A stretch of 64,000 nucleotides of DNA from Oscillospiraceae bacterium (GTDB taxonomy: Bacteria > Bacillota > Clostridia > Oscillospirales > Ruminococcaceae). The notes beneath the pieces were generated by a model. The model saw only the letters and a program-made list of their open reading frames with translations. It had not been told where the DNA came from and did not search any database. Both the position numbers and the translations under genes were made by a program. The DNA lies in the NCBI GenBank assembly GCA_017414435.1, contig JAFQMN010000001.1:124001-188000 (forward strand), read 5' to 3'. Of the stretch, positions 1 to 7,668 are shown in pieces; position 1 is the first letter of the stretch; every line of letters begins with the position of its first letter.

Positions 1-4
1 AATT

Positions 5-889
5 ATGTTAGAAATGTTATTATTGATAGTTTTTATTGCGATTTTTATTGTTGCATCATGTGTAAAGGTAGTTCCGCAAGCTCATGCTTTTGTAATTGAA
101 CGTTTAGGATCTTACCATGCAACCTGGAGCACGGGATTGCATGCAAAAATCCCTTTTATAGATAAAATAGCAAAAAGAGTATCTTTAAAAGAAAAAGTAG
201 TGGATTTTCCACCTCAGCCGGTAATAACTAAAGATAATGTTACCATGCAGATAGATACAATTGTATATTTTCAAATTACCGATCCTAAACTTTATACATA
301 TGGCGTTGAAAATCCTATTTTTGCTATAGAAAATCTTACAGCTACAACTCTTAGAAATATTATTGGGGATTTGGAATTAGATCATACTTTAACTTCTCGT
401 GATGTTATAAATACAAAAATACGTGCAATTTTAGATAAAGCAACCGACCCTTGGGGAATAAAAGTTAACCGAGTAGAATTGAAAAATATTCTACCACCTC
501 GCGAAATTCAAGATGCGATGGAAAAACAGATGAAAGCAGAACGCGAAAGAAGAGCTAAAATTCTTGATGCAGAAGGTGAAAAGCGAAGTGAAATTTTAAT
601 TGCAGAAGGGCACAAAGAAGCAGCAATATTAAAAGCAGATGCAATTAAAGAAACCAAGATAAGAGAAGCAGAAGGTGAAGCACAAGCTATACTTTCAGTA
701 CAAAAAGCTTATGCAGATAGTATAAAACTACTCAACGAAGCAAACCCTTCAGAAAAGGTCATCTCTTTAAAGAGCTTAGAAGCTTTTGGAAAGGCTGCGG
801 ATGGAAAAGCTACAAAAATTATCATTCCGTCTGAAATTCAGTCGTTAGCAGGGTTGGCTGTTTCTGTAAAGGAACTGTTGGAAGATTAA
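5..889 (+). CDS. SPFH/band-7 domain protein (stomatin/QmcA-like)
   Basis: Membrane-anchored SPFH (stomatin/prohibitin/HflK-like) scaffold protein, a family that organises membrane microdomains and often partners with NfeD-type proteins. A hydrophobic anchor covers about residues 3-18, the SPFH domain about 20-190, and a charged Ala/Glu/Lys-rich coiled coil about 175-235 (AEGEKRSEILIAEGHKEAA). The length of 294 residues is normal for the family. The first ATG is only 5 bases into the window, so its ribosome binding site and any nfeD partner upstream cannot be seen, and an earlier start is possible. It is convergent with the Cys-rich peptide operon, separated by a repeat and a hairpin. Confidence 0.88.
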   Translation: MLEMLLLIVFIAIFIVASCVKVVPQAHAFVIERLGSYHATWSTGLHAKIPFIDKIAKRVSLKEKVVDFPPQPVITKDNVTMQIDTIVYFQITDPKLYTYGVENPIFAIENLTATTLRNIIGDLELDHTLTSRDVINTKIRAILDKATDPWGIKVNRVELKNILPPREIQDAMEKQMKAERERRAKILDAEGEKRSEILIAEGHKEAAILKADAIKETKIREAEGEAQAILSVQKAYADSIKLLNEANPSEKVISLKSLEAFGKAADGKATKIIIPSEIQSLAGLAVSVKELLED

Positions 890-916
890 TTTTGTAATAT
901 GTTATAATATTTAATT

Positions 917-1110
917 TTTACGCACAAAAAAGTTATTAACATTTGTTCCACGTGGAACAAAATTAAAAAAACGTTTTAATAAAGCCGTAAACTTAAGTTT
1001 TTTTGTGCATTTTTAAAAAACTAAGAATAGTTACACCCCCGCTGCGCGGGGGTGTAACTATTTCGAATTTAAAAGCTGCAAACCCCACTTTTTTGTACTT
1101 TTTTTAATTT
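917..1110. repeat. Dispersed repeat with parS-type palindrome and GC-rich hairpin
   Basis: Intergenic repeat in inverted orientation relative to the other copies. It has a TACGCACAAAAAAGTTA end, the perfect palindrome TGTTCCACGTGGAACA at 944-959, a GC-rich hairpin at 1026-1062 (TTACACCCCCGC, loop TGC, then its complement), and an inverted form of the GTACAAAAAAGTGG...GCTTTT module. The 16-bp palindrome matches the ParB binding site parS (variant GTTCCACGTGGAAC). Related copies lie near 12.6, 14.4, 15.6, 17.1 and 55.9 kb. The parS role is inferred. Confidence 0.75.
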
Positions 1111-1212
1111 TGATTGACTAAACATTCTCCATTTCGCAGGGAAATGTAAACATTTAATTTTATAAAAAAATTAATTTCAATAAAGAAGTGGATTTTTCCT
1201 CATAAATCACAA

Positions 1213-1260
1213 AAAAGTTGTGACCAATTGTTCCACATGGAATAATTGGTCACAACTTTT
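1213..1260. terminator. Long hairpin, probable bidirectional terminator
   Basis: A perfect 17-bp inverted repeat (AAAAGTTGTGACCAATT and its complement) with a 14-base loop that is itself a degenerate version of the parS-type palindrome (GTTCCACATGGAAT). It ends in A/T runs on both sides and lies just downstream of the last Cys-rich precursor gene (minus strand), so it probably terminates that operon. Confidence 0.65.
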
Positions 1261-1311
1261 ACAAATAACCGTATGATATTAAGTCCTAATTAATAATACA
1301 ATTTCCATAAG

Positions 1312-1440
1312 TTAACTCTTGGCAGAACCCCTGCAACCACCTGTGCAACCAGTGCAGCCCTTGCATCCTCCTTTGCAAGCCGAGAGACACCCTCCAAAAT
1401 TAGCAGAATTATTTGAACCTTCATCTATATATCTAAACAT
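1312..1440 (-). CDS. CXXX-repeat-type Cys-rich RiPP precursor (third of three)
   Basis: A 42-residue peptide starting at an ATG preceded by a GGAGGTG ribosome binding site. It begins MFRYIDEG, is Asn/Ser-rich to about residue 15, and then carries a Gly/Cys/Lys-rich core with Cys at 18, 22, 26, 29, 32 and 36 (spacings CX3C and CX2C). The MF-(R/E/K)-(Y/F)-(I/V) opening and the Cys-rich tail are shared with the two genes just upstream, which marks all three as alternative substrates of the neighbouring maturase. It is last in the operon and followed by a long hairpin. The modification and bioactivity are unknown. Too short to be found by a normal ORF cut-off, but well supported by context. Confidence 0.75.
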   Translation of the reverse strand: MFRYIDEGSNNSANFGGCLSACKGGCKGCTGCTGGCRGSAKS

Positions 1441-1457
1441 TTATAAACACCTCCTCT

Positions 1458-1634
1458 TTAAAATCTCACCTTACCACGGCAACCACCTCTACACGTTCCT
1501 TGGCAGCCTCTACATCCTCCTTGACAACCATTACAACCTCTACTGCAATTCCCTCTACAAGTACCATTACATCCACTTGGCGAACAAATTAAAGTATTAG
1601 AATTATTTGAATTTGTTCCTACATATTCAAACAT
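1458..1634 (-). CDS. CXXX-repeat-type Cys-rich RiPP precursor (second of three)
   Basis: A 58-residue peptide. The ATG at 1634 is chosen because AAAGGAGGTGAATAAA lies directly before it; a longer in-frame reading back to 1676 has no such site. The leader (MFEYVGTNSNNSNTL) resembles that of the downstream peptide. The core has ten Cys, mostly spaced CX2C or CX3C with Gly, Arg, Asn and Gln between (for example CRGNCSRGCNGCQGGC), and ends in a basic tail. It lies between two sibling precursor genes and downstream of the maturase pair, as expected for a RiPP substrate of the CXXX-repeat family. Confidence 0.78.
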   Translation of the reverse strand: MFEYVGTNSNNSNTLICSPSGCNGTCRGNCSRGCNGCQGGCRGCQGTCRGGCRGKVRF

Positions 1635-1693
1635 TTTATTCACCTCCTTTCCACAACTGCAAGAACCGTATTGCATTGCTCATGATATCATAA

Positions 1694-1876
1694 TTACCTT
1701 CTAGCTCCCTTCTGGCAAGTCACTCTACAAGTGCCCCTGCATGTTTGTTTGCAATGTCCATAGCATGTTTCCAGGCAATTGCCCTGACACGATGAAACGC
1801 AATAACCTGTACATTTAGCCGAGCAACCTAAAGAGTTAATAGAATCATAAGAATTCAAACTGATAAATTTAAACAA
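1694..1876 (-). CDS. CXXX-repeat RiPP precursor (first of three)
   Basis: A 60-residue peptide read from a TTG start, preceded by AAAGGAGGAAGATTTCAT; the start MFKFIS matches the MF-x-(Y/F) opening of its siblings, which supports TTG. From residue 18 it is a regular repeat with Cys every fourth residue (for example CSAKCTGYCVSSCQGNC), ten Cys in all, ending in QKGARR. This is the clearest CXXX-repeat in the window. It is the first precursor after the radical SAM and accessory genes on the minus strand. Such repeats are known substrates of a named radical SAM family; the chemistry performed (for example thioether formation) is inferred. Confidence 0.82.
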   Translation of the reverse strand: MFKFISLNSYDSINSLGCSAKCTGYCVSSCQGNCLETCYGHCKQTCRGTCRVTCQKGARR

Positions 1877-1931
1877 ATGAAATCTTCCTCCTTTACTATA
1901 TTCAAATTGGTTTTTCTCGCAAATAAAATTT

Positions 1932-2198
1932 TCACATCTGAGTTATTGTTCTATCTTCAAAAGAAATCCTCGCAGGTTTATTTTTATCTAATTTATATTT
2001 CTCATAAATTTCATCCCACCAATCGTTAATTTTTTTTCGTACATCCTTTTTATATTTACAAATCTCGATTTTGTATTTTGCACTTTTCATTTCAATACTT
2101 GTGTCTTCAAATGTTTTTAATAGTTCTTCCAAAGAAGTCAAGCGTCCATTTAAACGATATATGCGATCTTTTTCTTTTTCAGATATTACAATTTCCAT
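1932..2198 (-). CDS. CXXX-repeat peptide modification system accessory protein
   Basis: An 88-residue charged, largely helical protein without Cys pairs or membrane segments. It shares the N-terminal signature E-K-(D/E)-(K/R)-IYRLN-x-RL with the 94-residue protein at 60221-60505, and both sit immediately downstream of the fused radical SAM maturase and upstream of Cys-repeat precursors. This small protein is a recognised partner in CXXX-repeat peptide clusters; its role (precursor recognition or scaffold) is not established. Its start overlaps the end of the maturase gene by 13 bases, which implies translational coupling. It ends in a conserved segment ISFEDRTIT, matched by VYFEEGEIT in the paralogue. 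Confidence 0.78.
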   Translation of the reverse strand: MEIVISEKEKDRIYRLNGRLTSLEELLKTFEDTSIEMKSAKYKIEICKYKKDVRKKINDWWDEIYEKYKLDKNKPARISFEDRTITQM

Positions 2199-4276
2199 GT
2201 TTCACTCCATTCCTTTCTTTTTTTCATTTTTAATTTTTCTACAAAATCCAAAAATAGATCATTTTCAATCCTACTAATTTTACACTGTATATCTGGGGGT
2301 ATAGTATATTCATTTGTGCTAATTTTGTTTAAATACACACATCTCCTACAATTATAATTTTTACAATGACCACATTCTGCAGAGGAATACGACATAAGTT
2401 CATTAGCATAATCAAAATTTATTCCTTGCTCTAAATCCCCTATATTAATATTTTCGTCAAGAAAATAAAAACCTGGACAAATATAAATTTTTCCATTTGG
2501 CATAACTGCAAAGTTATTTATGCCCGCCTCACAACCGAGAATATCTGTTTGAATCTCTTCTGTCATTGCAATTTTTTTACTAAAAACGTTAACATCCACT
2601 TCATCATCACACTCAAGTAGAAATTCCAATATCTGCATAAGTTGCTCTTTATAGGTCTCTAAGTTTTTATCTTCAAAGTTCATAATATCTTGTAACACTA
2701 TGTTTATTTTTTTAGCACCATTTATTTTAACAAGTTTTTCTACAAAATAAAATAAATTTTCAATATTAAATTTATTAATAAGTAGTATTGCAATATTTGC
2801 ATTAATATTCTTATTTACATTATTGTCAAATATTACCCAAGCATTTCCTGTTTGTTTACTAGAGGAATCAACTATTTGTATATAATCTTTTACATTTTTT
2901 ATATCGAGATCATTACCTAAGAACACTGGAATAAAGTAATTATTTTTTGCAAATTCAATTGCTTGTTTAACAACTAAAGGCGACATTATTTGTGTTGGTT
3001 TTACAGTTTTTTTATAGTTACAATATGGCGTCATACTACCATCCAAACATATCACCAAATACTTGCTCATATTTCCTTTACGTTTTGTACGTTCTATATC
3101 TCTTGGCGTAGACATTCCTTTTAATTGTTTAGATACTTTTTCCCAAAAATAGTCACATGCTCTTACATTTGCTTTATGCATATCGCAATTATAAGTGCTA
3201 CGTTCATACAATGTGCCAGATTTTGAATTATCATAACTAAATCCCGTACAAGCCATACAACCACTAGCCACTTTACAATTTTCACATAATTTGTTATTTA
3301 ATTTGTTTATTGTTAGATATTTAAATGGTTTTAATCTATCTTTAATTATCCCCATATTAATATCTCCGATTTTGAATGCTTTATTTTTATTAAGAGAAAA
3401 TCCAACAAATCTAATACACGGAAAAAAATTGCCTGCACAGTCTACAGCAAGCATTGTTCCTGCTCCACACCAATTTTTTCCTTTTTCTTCAGTTGATAAT
3501 GGGAAACCAATCAAAGGGTCGAAAAAACGTACAGAATAACCTTCTTTTTTATATATTTCTTTTTCTATAATGTAATCTGCAAGATCTTTTAGTTGATTTT
3601 CGAATATCTCTGGGTCTTTTTCATCCCAAACATTTTCAAATACTACATTAGCAGCAATTTCTTTTATTCCTAGATTCCATAAATGTATAATGCTATCTTT
3701 TAAATATGGCAGATCAGCATGAGAAAAAGTAGCTTTTGTACTAGGATTAAACTGAGATAACCATAACGGTACATTTTTAACAACATCATTATACGAGCCG
3801 CGCCCATCTGGATATACTCTTTGCATATCGTGTTTAATTTTGTTGCCATCTACACTAATAGAAATGCTTAAATGCTTTGCATTCTTTTTTATATACTTTT
3901 GAACTTTTTCTGTATTGTAAAGTAAACCATTTGTAGTAAAAGAAAAGATATAGTTGTTAAACCACGGATGTCGTTGAATATACATTTGATCTTTTATATA
4001 ATCACTAATTTTGTCAACTAAGTCTATCTCTAAAAATGGCTCTCCACCAATAAAATCCCAAATTACAGATGGTTTATTATATATATCATGCGCCGACAAA
4101 ACATAATCCACTGCTTTTTTTGCTACTTCGAAAGGCATTTTCTGTGTTGCATTTTTATGAACAAGGTAACAGTATTTGCATCTTAGATTACATTCTTCCG
4201 TAACGCAAAAGGTTATATTGTTTGCATTTCCATTCCCAAATTCTTCTGTCAACTTCCCAAATTTAATTTCTCTCAT
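2186..4276 (-). CDS. Radical SAM/SPASM CXXX-repeat peptide maturase fused to second maturase domain
   Basis: A 696-residue two-part enzyme. Residues 1 to about 395 are a radical SAM/SPASM protein: C29, C33 and C36 form the CX3CX2C site for the SAM-binding iron-sulfur cluster, GGEP (77-80) follows, and SPASM Cys occur at 270, 280, 287, 331, 334, 340, 343 and 364. From about residue 403 (MSKYLVICLDGS) a second domain begins, ending with its own Cys set (582, 600, 635, 638, 643, 646, 665; FAVMPNGKIYICPGFYF). I recognise these as the two maturases of CXXX-repeat RiPP systems, normally separate genes. The start is supported by GGGAGAG. Substrates are presumably the three precursors downstream. Paralogue at 58116-60224 with the same fusion. 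Confidence 0.85.
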   Translation of the reverse strand: MREIKFGKLTEEFGNGNANNITFCVTEECNLRCKYCYLVHKNATQKMPFEVAKKAVDYVLSAHDIYNKPSVIWDFIGGEPFLEIDLVDKISDYIKDQMYIQRHPWFNNYIFSFTTNGLLYNTEKVQKYIKKNAKHLSISISVDGNKIKHDMQRVYPDGRGSYNDVVKNVPLWLSQFNPSTKATFSHADLPYLKDSIIHLWNLGIKEIAANVVFENVWDEKDPEIFENQLKDLADYIIEKEIYKKEGYSVRFFDPLIGFPLSTEEKGKNWCGAGTMLAVDCAGNFFPCIRFVGFSLNKNKAFKIGDINMGIIKDRLKPFKYLTINKLNNKLCENCKVASGCMACTGFSYDNSKSGTLYERSTYNCDMHKANVRACDYFWEKVSKQLKGMSTPRDIERTKRKGNMSKYLVICLDGSMTPYCNYKKTVKPTQIMSPLVVKQAIEFAKNNYFIPVFLGNDLDIKNVKDYIQIVDSSSKQTGNAWVIFDNNVNKNINANIAILLINKFNIENLFYFVEKLVKINGAKKINIVLQDIMNFEDKNLETYKEQLMQILEFLLECDDEVDVNVFSKKIAMTEEIQTDILGCEAGINNFAVMPNGKIYICPGFYFLDENINIGDLEQGINFDYANELMSYSSAECGHCKNYNCRRCVYLNKISTNEYTIPPDIQCKISRIENDLFLDFVEKLKMKKRKEWSETWKL

Positions 4277-4581
4277 TTTGCAACTCTCCCTTAACTACAA
4301 TCTCAGTTCTCGTAATATACAATTAAATATATTCTAATTATATATTAAAAATACAATACACCATTTTCATTTAGATTAATACATAAAGTTCAACAAGTTT
4401 GTCATTCATATCTTTTGAACAAAGTTTAGCAATCTTAACGCATTTATTCGTCATTAGTCATATTATTAAAAATAATAATATTTATTAATTACAATATTCG
4501 TCATATTAAAAGTACGTTTTTATTTTTTAGAAAATTTATAATATATTTTTCCAAATATCACCTTTTCTAATACCAAATATA
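4277..4581 (-). promoter_or_regulatory. Upstream region of the CXXX operon with two TGACGAA boxes
   Basis: An AT-rich 305-base gap between lanT and the CXXX-repeat maturase. It holds two copies of TTCGTCA (4447-4453 and 4497-4503), which read TGACGAA on the minus strand and fit the Spo0A box TGNCGAA, 50 bp apart. A TATAAT-like element lies nearer the gene, but no good -35 was found. It does not contain the tandem-box module seen at other peptide operons, so Spo0A control here is only a possibility. Confidence 0.3.
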
Positions 4582-6369
4582 TTATTTATAACCTTTCGCT
4601 TGTGCGTTAAATAATTCAACATATCCTCTGCATCTTTTTATTAAATCTTTATGTGTCCCCACATCTACTATGGATCCACTGTCAATAAATATTACTTTAT
4701 CCGCCTTTTTTGGTGCATACATCCGGTGTGAAATTAAAAGAACCATTTTATCGGCAGGCAAATTATTTATGTTTTCATATATTTCTAACTCCGATAATGA
4801 ATCTATAGCTGAAGTAGGTTCATCAAAAATTAAAACATTAGAGTTAGAAAAGAAAGCTCTTGCAATAACCAATTTTTGCCATTGTCCAACCGATAATTCT
4901 TCTCCTTCAATATCAAACATTCTTGTTAGGATACTTTCATACTTTCCTTTCAATTTAGTTATAAACTCGCTTGCAACCGCTTTTTTTGCTGCTAATTCTA
5001 TTCTTTGCATATTATTAATATTTTTAAGATCACCGAAAGCTATGTAATCTCTTAACGTTACAGCATATTTTTGCCAGTCTTGATATACACATGAAAATAA
5101 ACTCGAATATTCTTCATTTGAATAGTTGTTAATATCCACACCGTCCAATAATATTTTACCACTGCTAGGTAAAAGGTTTCTTAACAATAAGTTTATCAAT
5201 GTAGTTTTTCCACAACCATTCCTTCCAACTATACAAATTTTTTCACCTGTAGAAATTTCTAAATTTATGTTTTTTAAAGCGGTTCTATTAGAACCTTCAT
5301 ACTTAAAAAAAACATTTTCGAATTTAAAGGTATGATGTGTCTGTTTTAATAATAGTTTTGTACCAAAACACATTTCTTCTTTTAAATTAATAAAATCTAT
5401 AATTTTTTTTACAAAAAGCATACTTTTATAATTCGAAGATACATTACCAACTAAATTTAAACATAAATTTTGTAATGAAAATATAACTCCCCAATAAAAT
5501 ATAAAATCAGAAATGACAAGCTTTTTATGCAAAATCTCAGAAAGCAACCATATAATAGCTCCACATATACCAATATAGGCTATAAATTGCGTGAGCATTG
5601 TTTTAAAAAATTCATTTTTGCTGAATTTGTCCCAAATTTTTATAATATTTAAATAATGTTTTTCTCTTTTTTTTGAAAAGTAATTTTTTAGATTGTATAA
5701 ACGAATTTCTTTTAAAAAAGTTTTACTTGTTGATATATCAAAAAAGTAATTCATTTTTCTATAATTCTGGATTTGATTTTCCCAAAGTGAAACATAATTA
5801 TCCTCTAGAGCCAACTTAGAAATCATATTAGGAATTAAACATAAAATAATGCTTATAAAAATTATAAAATTAAAATTGCATAATATCGTTGCACTAATAA
5901 CAAATTGTATAATCAAAGAAATTACTGTAAATAAAGAGGTTATTACTTGCAAAGGTTCATACTGACTATTTGTTAAAACATTAGCGTAGTCATCTTGAAA
6001 TTGTGGCGAATACAATTTTTCATAATGTATTTTGCTTATTTTCTTAACAAGTAAACTCTGAATATTAAAAATAAAGGAAATGCTACACACGCGGTAAATT
6101 GCATTTTTACTCATTAAGATTATATCTTGAAATATTATTATTCCTATATAAATTATGATTAGAACTATTGCACTATGAGAATCTCTAATCGTTTCTATTC
6201 GAAACATATTGCCAATAGTATCTATTATTTGCTTAAATACAAACGAAGAAACAATTGGTAATATTCCAGATGATATAACGAAAAAAAATGAAATAAAAAA
6301 ATATAATTTTCCTGAATTATACACTTGTTTAAAAACAAAGTCATAACATTTAATAATTTCATGTCTCAT
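4582..6369 (-). CDS. Lanthipeptide ABC exporter (LanT-type)
   Basis: A 595-residue half-size ABC exporter: about five to six membrane segments in residues 1-310, then an ATP-binding domain with Walker A (GRNGCGKTTL), signature region LSVGQWQKL and Walker B followed by FDEPTSAID. There is no N-terminal C39 peptidase domain, as in class I LanT (NisT-like), so it should export the modified lanthipeptide with leader attached and leave cleavage to another protease. It is the last gene of lanA-B-C-T, 18 bases after lanC. The exporter at 36997-38769 is a paralogue of similar length. Confidence 0.87.
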   Translation of the reverse strand: MRHEIIKCYDFVFKQVYNSGKLYFFISFFFVISSGILPIVSSFVFKQIIDTIGNMFRIETIRDSHSAIVLIIIYIGIIIFQDIILMSKNAIYRVCSISFIFNIQSLLVKKISKIHYEKLYSPQFQDDYANVLTNSQYEPLQVITSLFTVISLIIQFVISATILCNFNFIIFISIILCLIPNMISKLALEDNYVSLWENQIQNYRKMNYFFDISTSKTFLKEIRLYNLKNYFSKKREKHYLNIIKIWDKFSKNEFFKTMLTQFIAYIGICGAIIWLLSEILHKKLVISDFIFYWGVIFSLQNLCLNLVGNVSSNYKSMLFVKKIIDFINLKEEMCFGTKLLLKQTHHTFKFENVFFKYEGSNRTALKNINLEISTGEKICIVGRNGCGKTTLINLLLRNLLPSSGKILLDGVDINNYSNEEYSSLFSCVYQDWQKYAVTLRDYIAFGDLKNINNMQRIELAAKKAVASEFITKLKGKYESILTRMFDIEGEELSVGQWQKLVIARAFFSNSNVLIFDEPTSAIDSLSELEIYENINNLPADKMVLLISHRMYAPKKADKVIFIDSGSIVDVGTHKDLIKRCRGYVELFNAQAKGYK

Positions 6370-6387
6370 AAATAAAATGTACCTTCT

Positions 6388-7665
6388 TTAAGCATCCATT
6401 AAAAATATCTTTTCCCACACACCAGACTCGATGGAATCAATGTTATCAAAAATCGTTAATAGTACTCCACTTACTCCCGAAAGCAAATTTATATTGTTAA
6501 AACTTCTTTTATTCCCATTTATATATTCTATATTTTTAAACCCAAAAGGATTCTTGGTATTATAAAAACTTAAAATATTATTTTTAATAATGTTATTTGC
6601 TTCTTTAAAATATTTTTCATGTGTATAAAAGTAAAATTTTTTTGATAAATAATAAAGTCCAGCCCATCCATGGCAAAAAGTTGGTGATATAATACTCCTT
6701 TGCCTTATTAAGGAATGTTTCATTCCTTCAATTGCAATTTTAATTATTCTATTGTTTTTCAAAAATTCCCCTGCTAATAATAAACTATAAGCAACCCCAG
6801 GAGTTCCATAACACCAAGCATCTCGATAATATTCATTGTCTTCACAATCAAAATATATAGCACTGGGCCAAAATAAAAATTTACTATTATCATACCTTTT
6901 TTGCTCTATTAGCCAACTTGATATTTTATCAATAATCTCTTCATGATAGTTTAGAATAATACCAGATTTGAAAGATTTTATAAGAAGTATAAGAAAAGCA
7001 GCTATGCCATGTGATATTCCCAAATTAATATATTTTCCAACTTTACTATGTTGTGGTAAAGATGAATTCGATAGATAGACTGAAAATCCTGCTATTCCTT
7101 TATCTTTTACCAAATTAATCAATAAACTTAAAAGGCTCTTTGTTATGTTTTCAATAATTATATTATCTGAAAAGAGTAGCATATAATTTATGATTCCAAC
7201 TAATCCAAACATCAAATCATATTTTTCTTCATTTAAAAGTTCAAAAAAGTTTGTTCCTTTTTCAAGTATTTGCCTACAACCATCTAAAATGTAAGAATTA
7301 ATAGAAAATTGCAGATTAGAATAATTGCTAGTTTCCCCTTTTAAAGATTGTATTGCAAAAGCTATCCCGCACATACCCACAGCTAAAGAAAGGTTATCAA
7401 TCCCTTTTGAATTGATCACTTCCATAGTTTTTTTCATGTATGAATGAGCAATTAAATTGAATTTTTTATCTGGGAAAATTTTGTTCAATTCCCCAAACAA
7501 TACTACTAATGATGGTAAGCCAGTAAATAAATATGTACTTTCTATAGGTAAATCGTTCCTAGATTGTGCTGTAAAATCATCAACATGATTTACTACATAG
7601 TCAAAATCGGAAAGTCTGCTTAATAAGTCAAAAAGTTGTTCTGATTTGTTGATGTTAAAATTCAA
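6388..7665 (-). CDS. Lanthionine synthetase C (class I cyclase)
   Basis: A 425-residue LanC cyclase that adds Cys thiols to dehydrated Ser/Thr residues to form (methyl)lanthionine rings. The catalytic and zinc-binding residues expected from NisC are visible: H219 (ISHGIAA), C285 (WCYGTPG), and C331-H332 (CHGWAG). The length matches the family. The start is TTG, three bases after the lanB stop codon, with only a weak ribosome binding site, suggesting coupled translation with lanB. It sits between dehydratase and exporter genes, a standard class I lanthipeptide order. Confidence 0.92.
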   Translation of the reverse strand: MNFNINKSEQLFDLLSRLSDFDYVVNHVDDFTAQSRNDLPIESTYLFTGLPSLVVLFGELNKIFPDKKFNLIAHSYMKKTMEVINSKGIDNLSLAVGMCGIAFAIQSLKGETSNYSNLQFSINSYILDGCRQILEKGTNFFELLNEEKYDLMFGLVGIINYMLLFSDNIIIENITKSLLSLLINLVKDKGIAGFSVYLSNSSLPQHSKVGKYINLGISHGIAAFLILLIKSFKSGIILNYHEEIIDKISSWLIEQKRYDNSKFLFWPSAIYFDCEDNEYYRDAWCYGTPGVAYSLLLAGEFLKNNRIIKIAIEGMKHSLIRQRSIISPTFCHGWAGLYYLSKKFYFYTHEKYFKEANNIIKNNILSFYNTKNPFGFKNIEYINGNKRSFNNINLLSGVSGVLLTIFDNIDSIESGVWEKIFLMDA

Positions 7666-7668
7666 CTT

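Noticed and set aside
1026..1062. CRISPR repeat
   Set aside because: The hairpin repeats are spread over tens of kilobases without regular spacers, and no cas genes are present.
1319..1600. 93-residue plus-strand reading rich in Pro and Leu
   Set aside because: It is the antisense of two Cys-rich precursor genes that have good ribosome binding sites and family resemblance.
4447..4503. Tandem Spo0A promoter for the first CXXX operon
   Set aside because: The two TGACGAA boxes are 50 bp apart, lack the G-run and the linked -35/-10, so they do not match the module.
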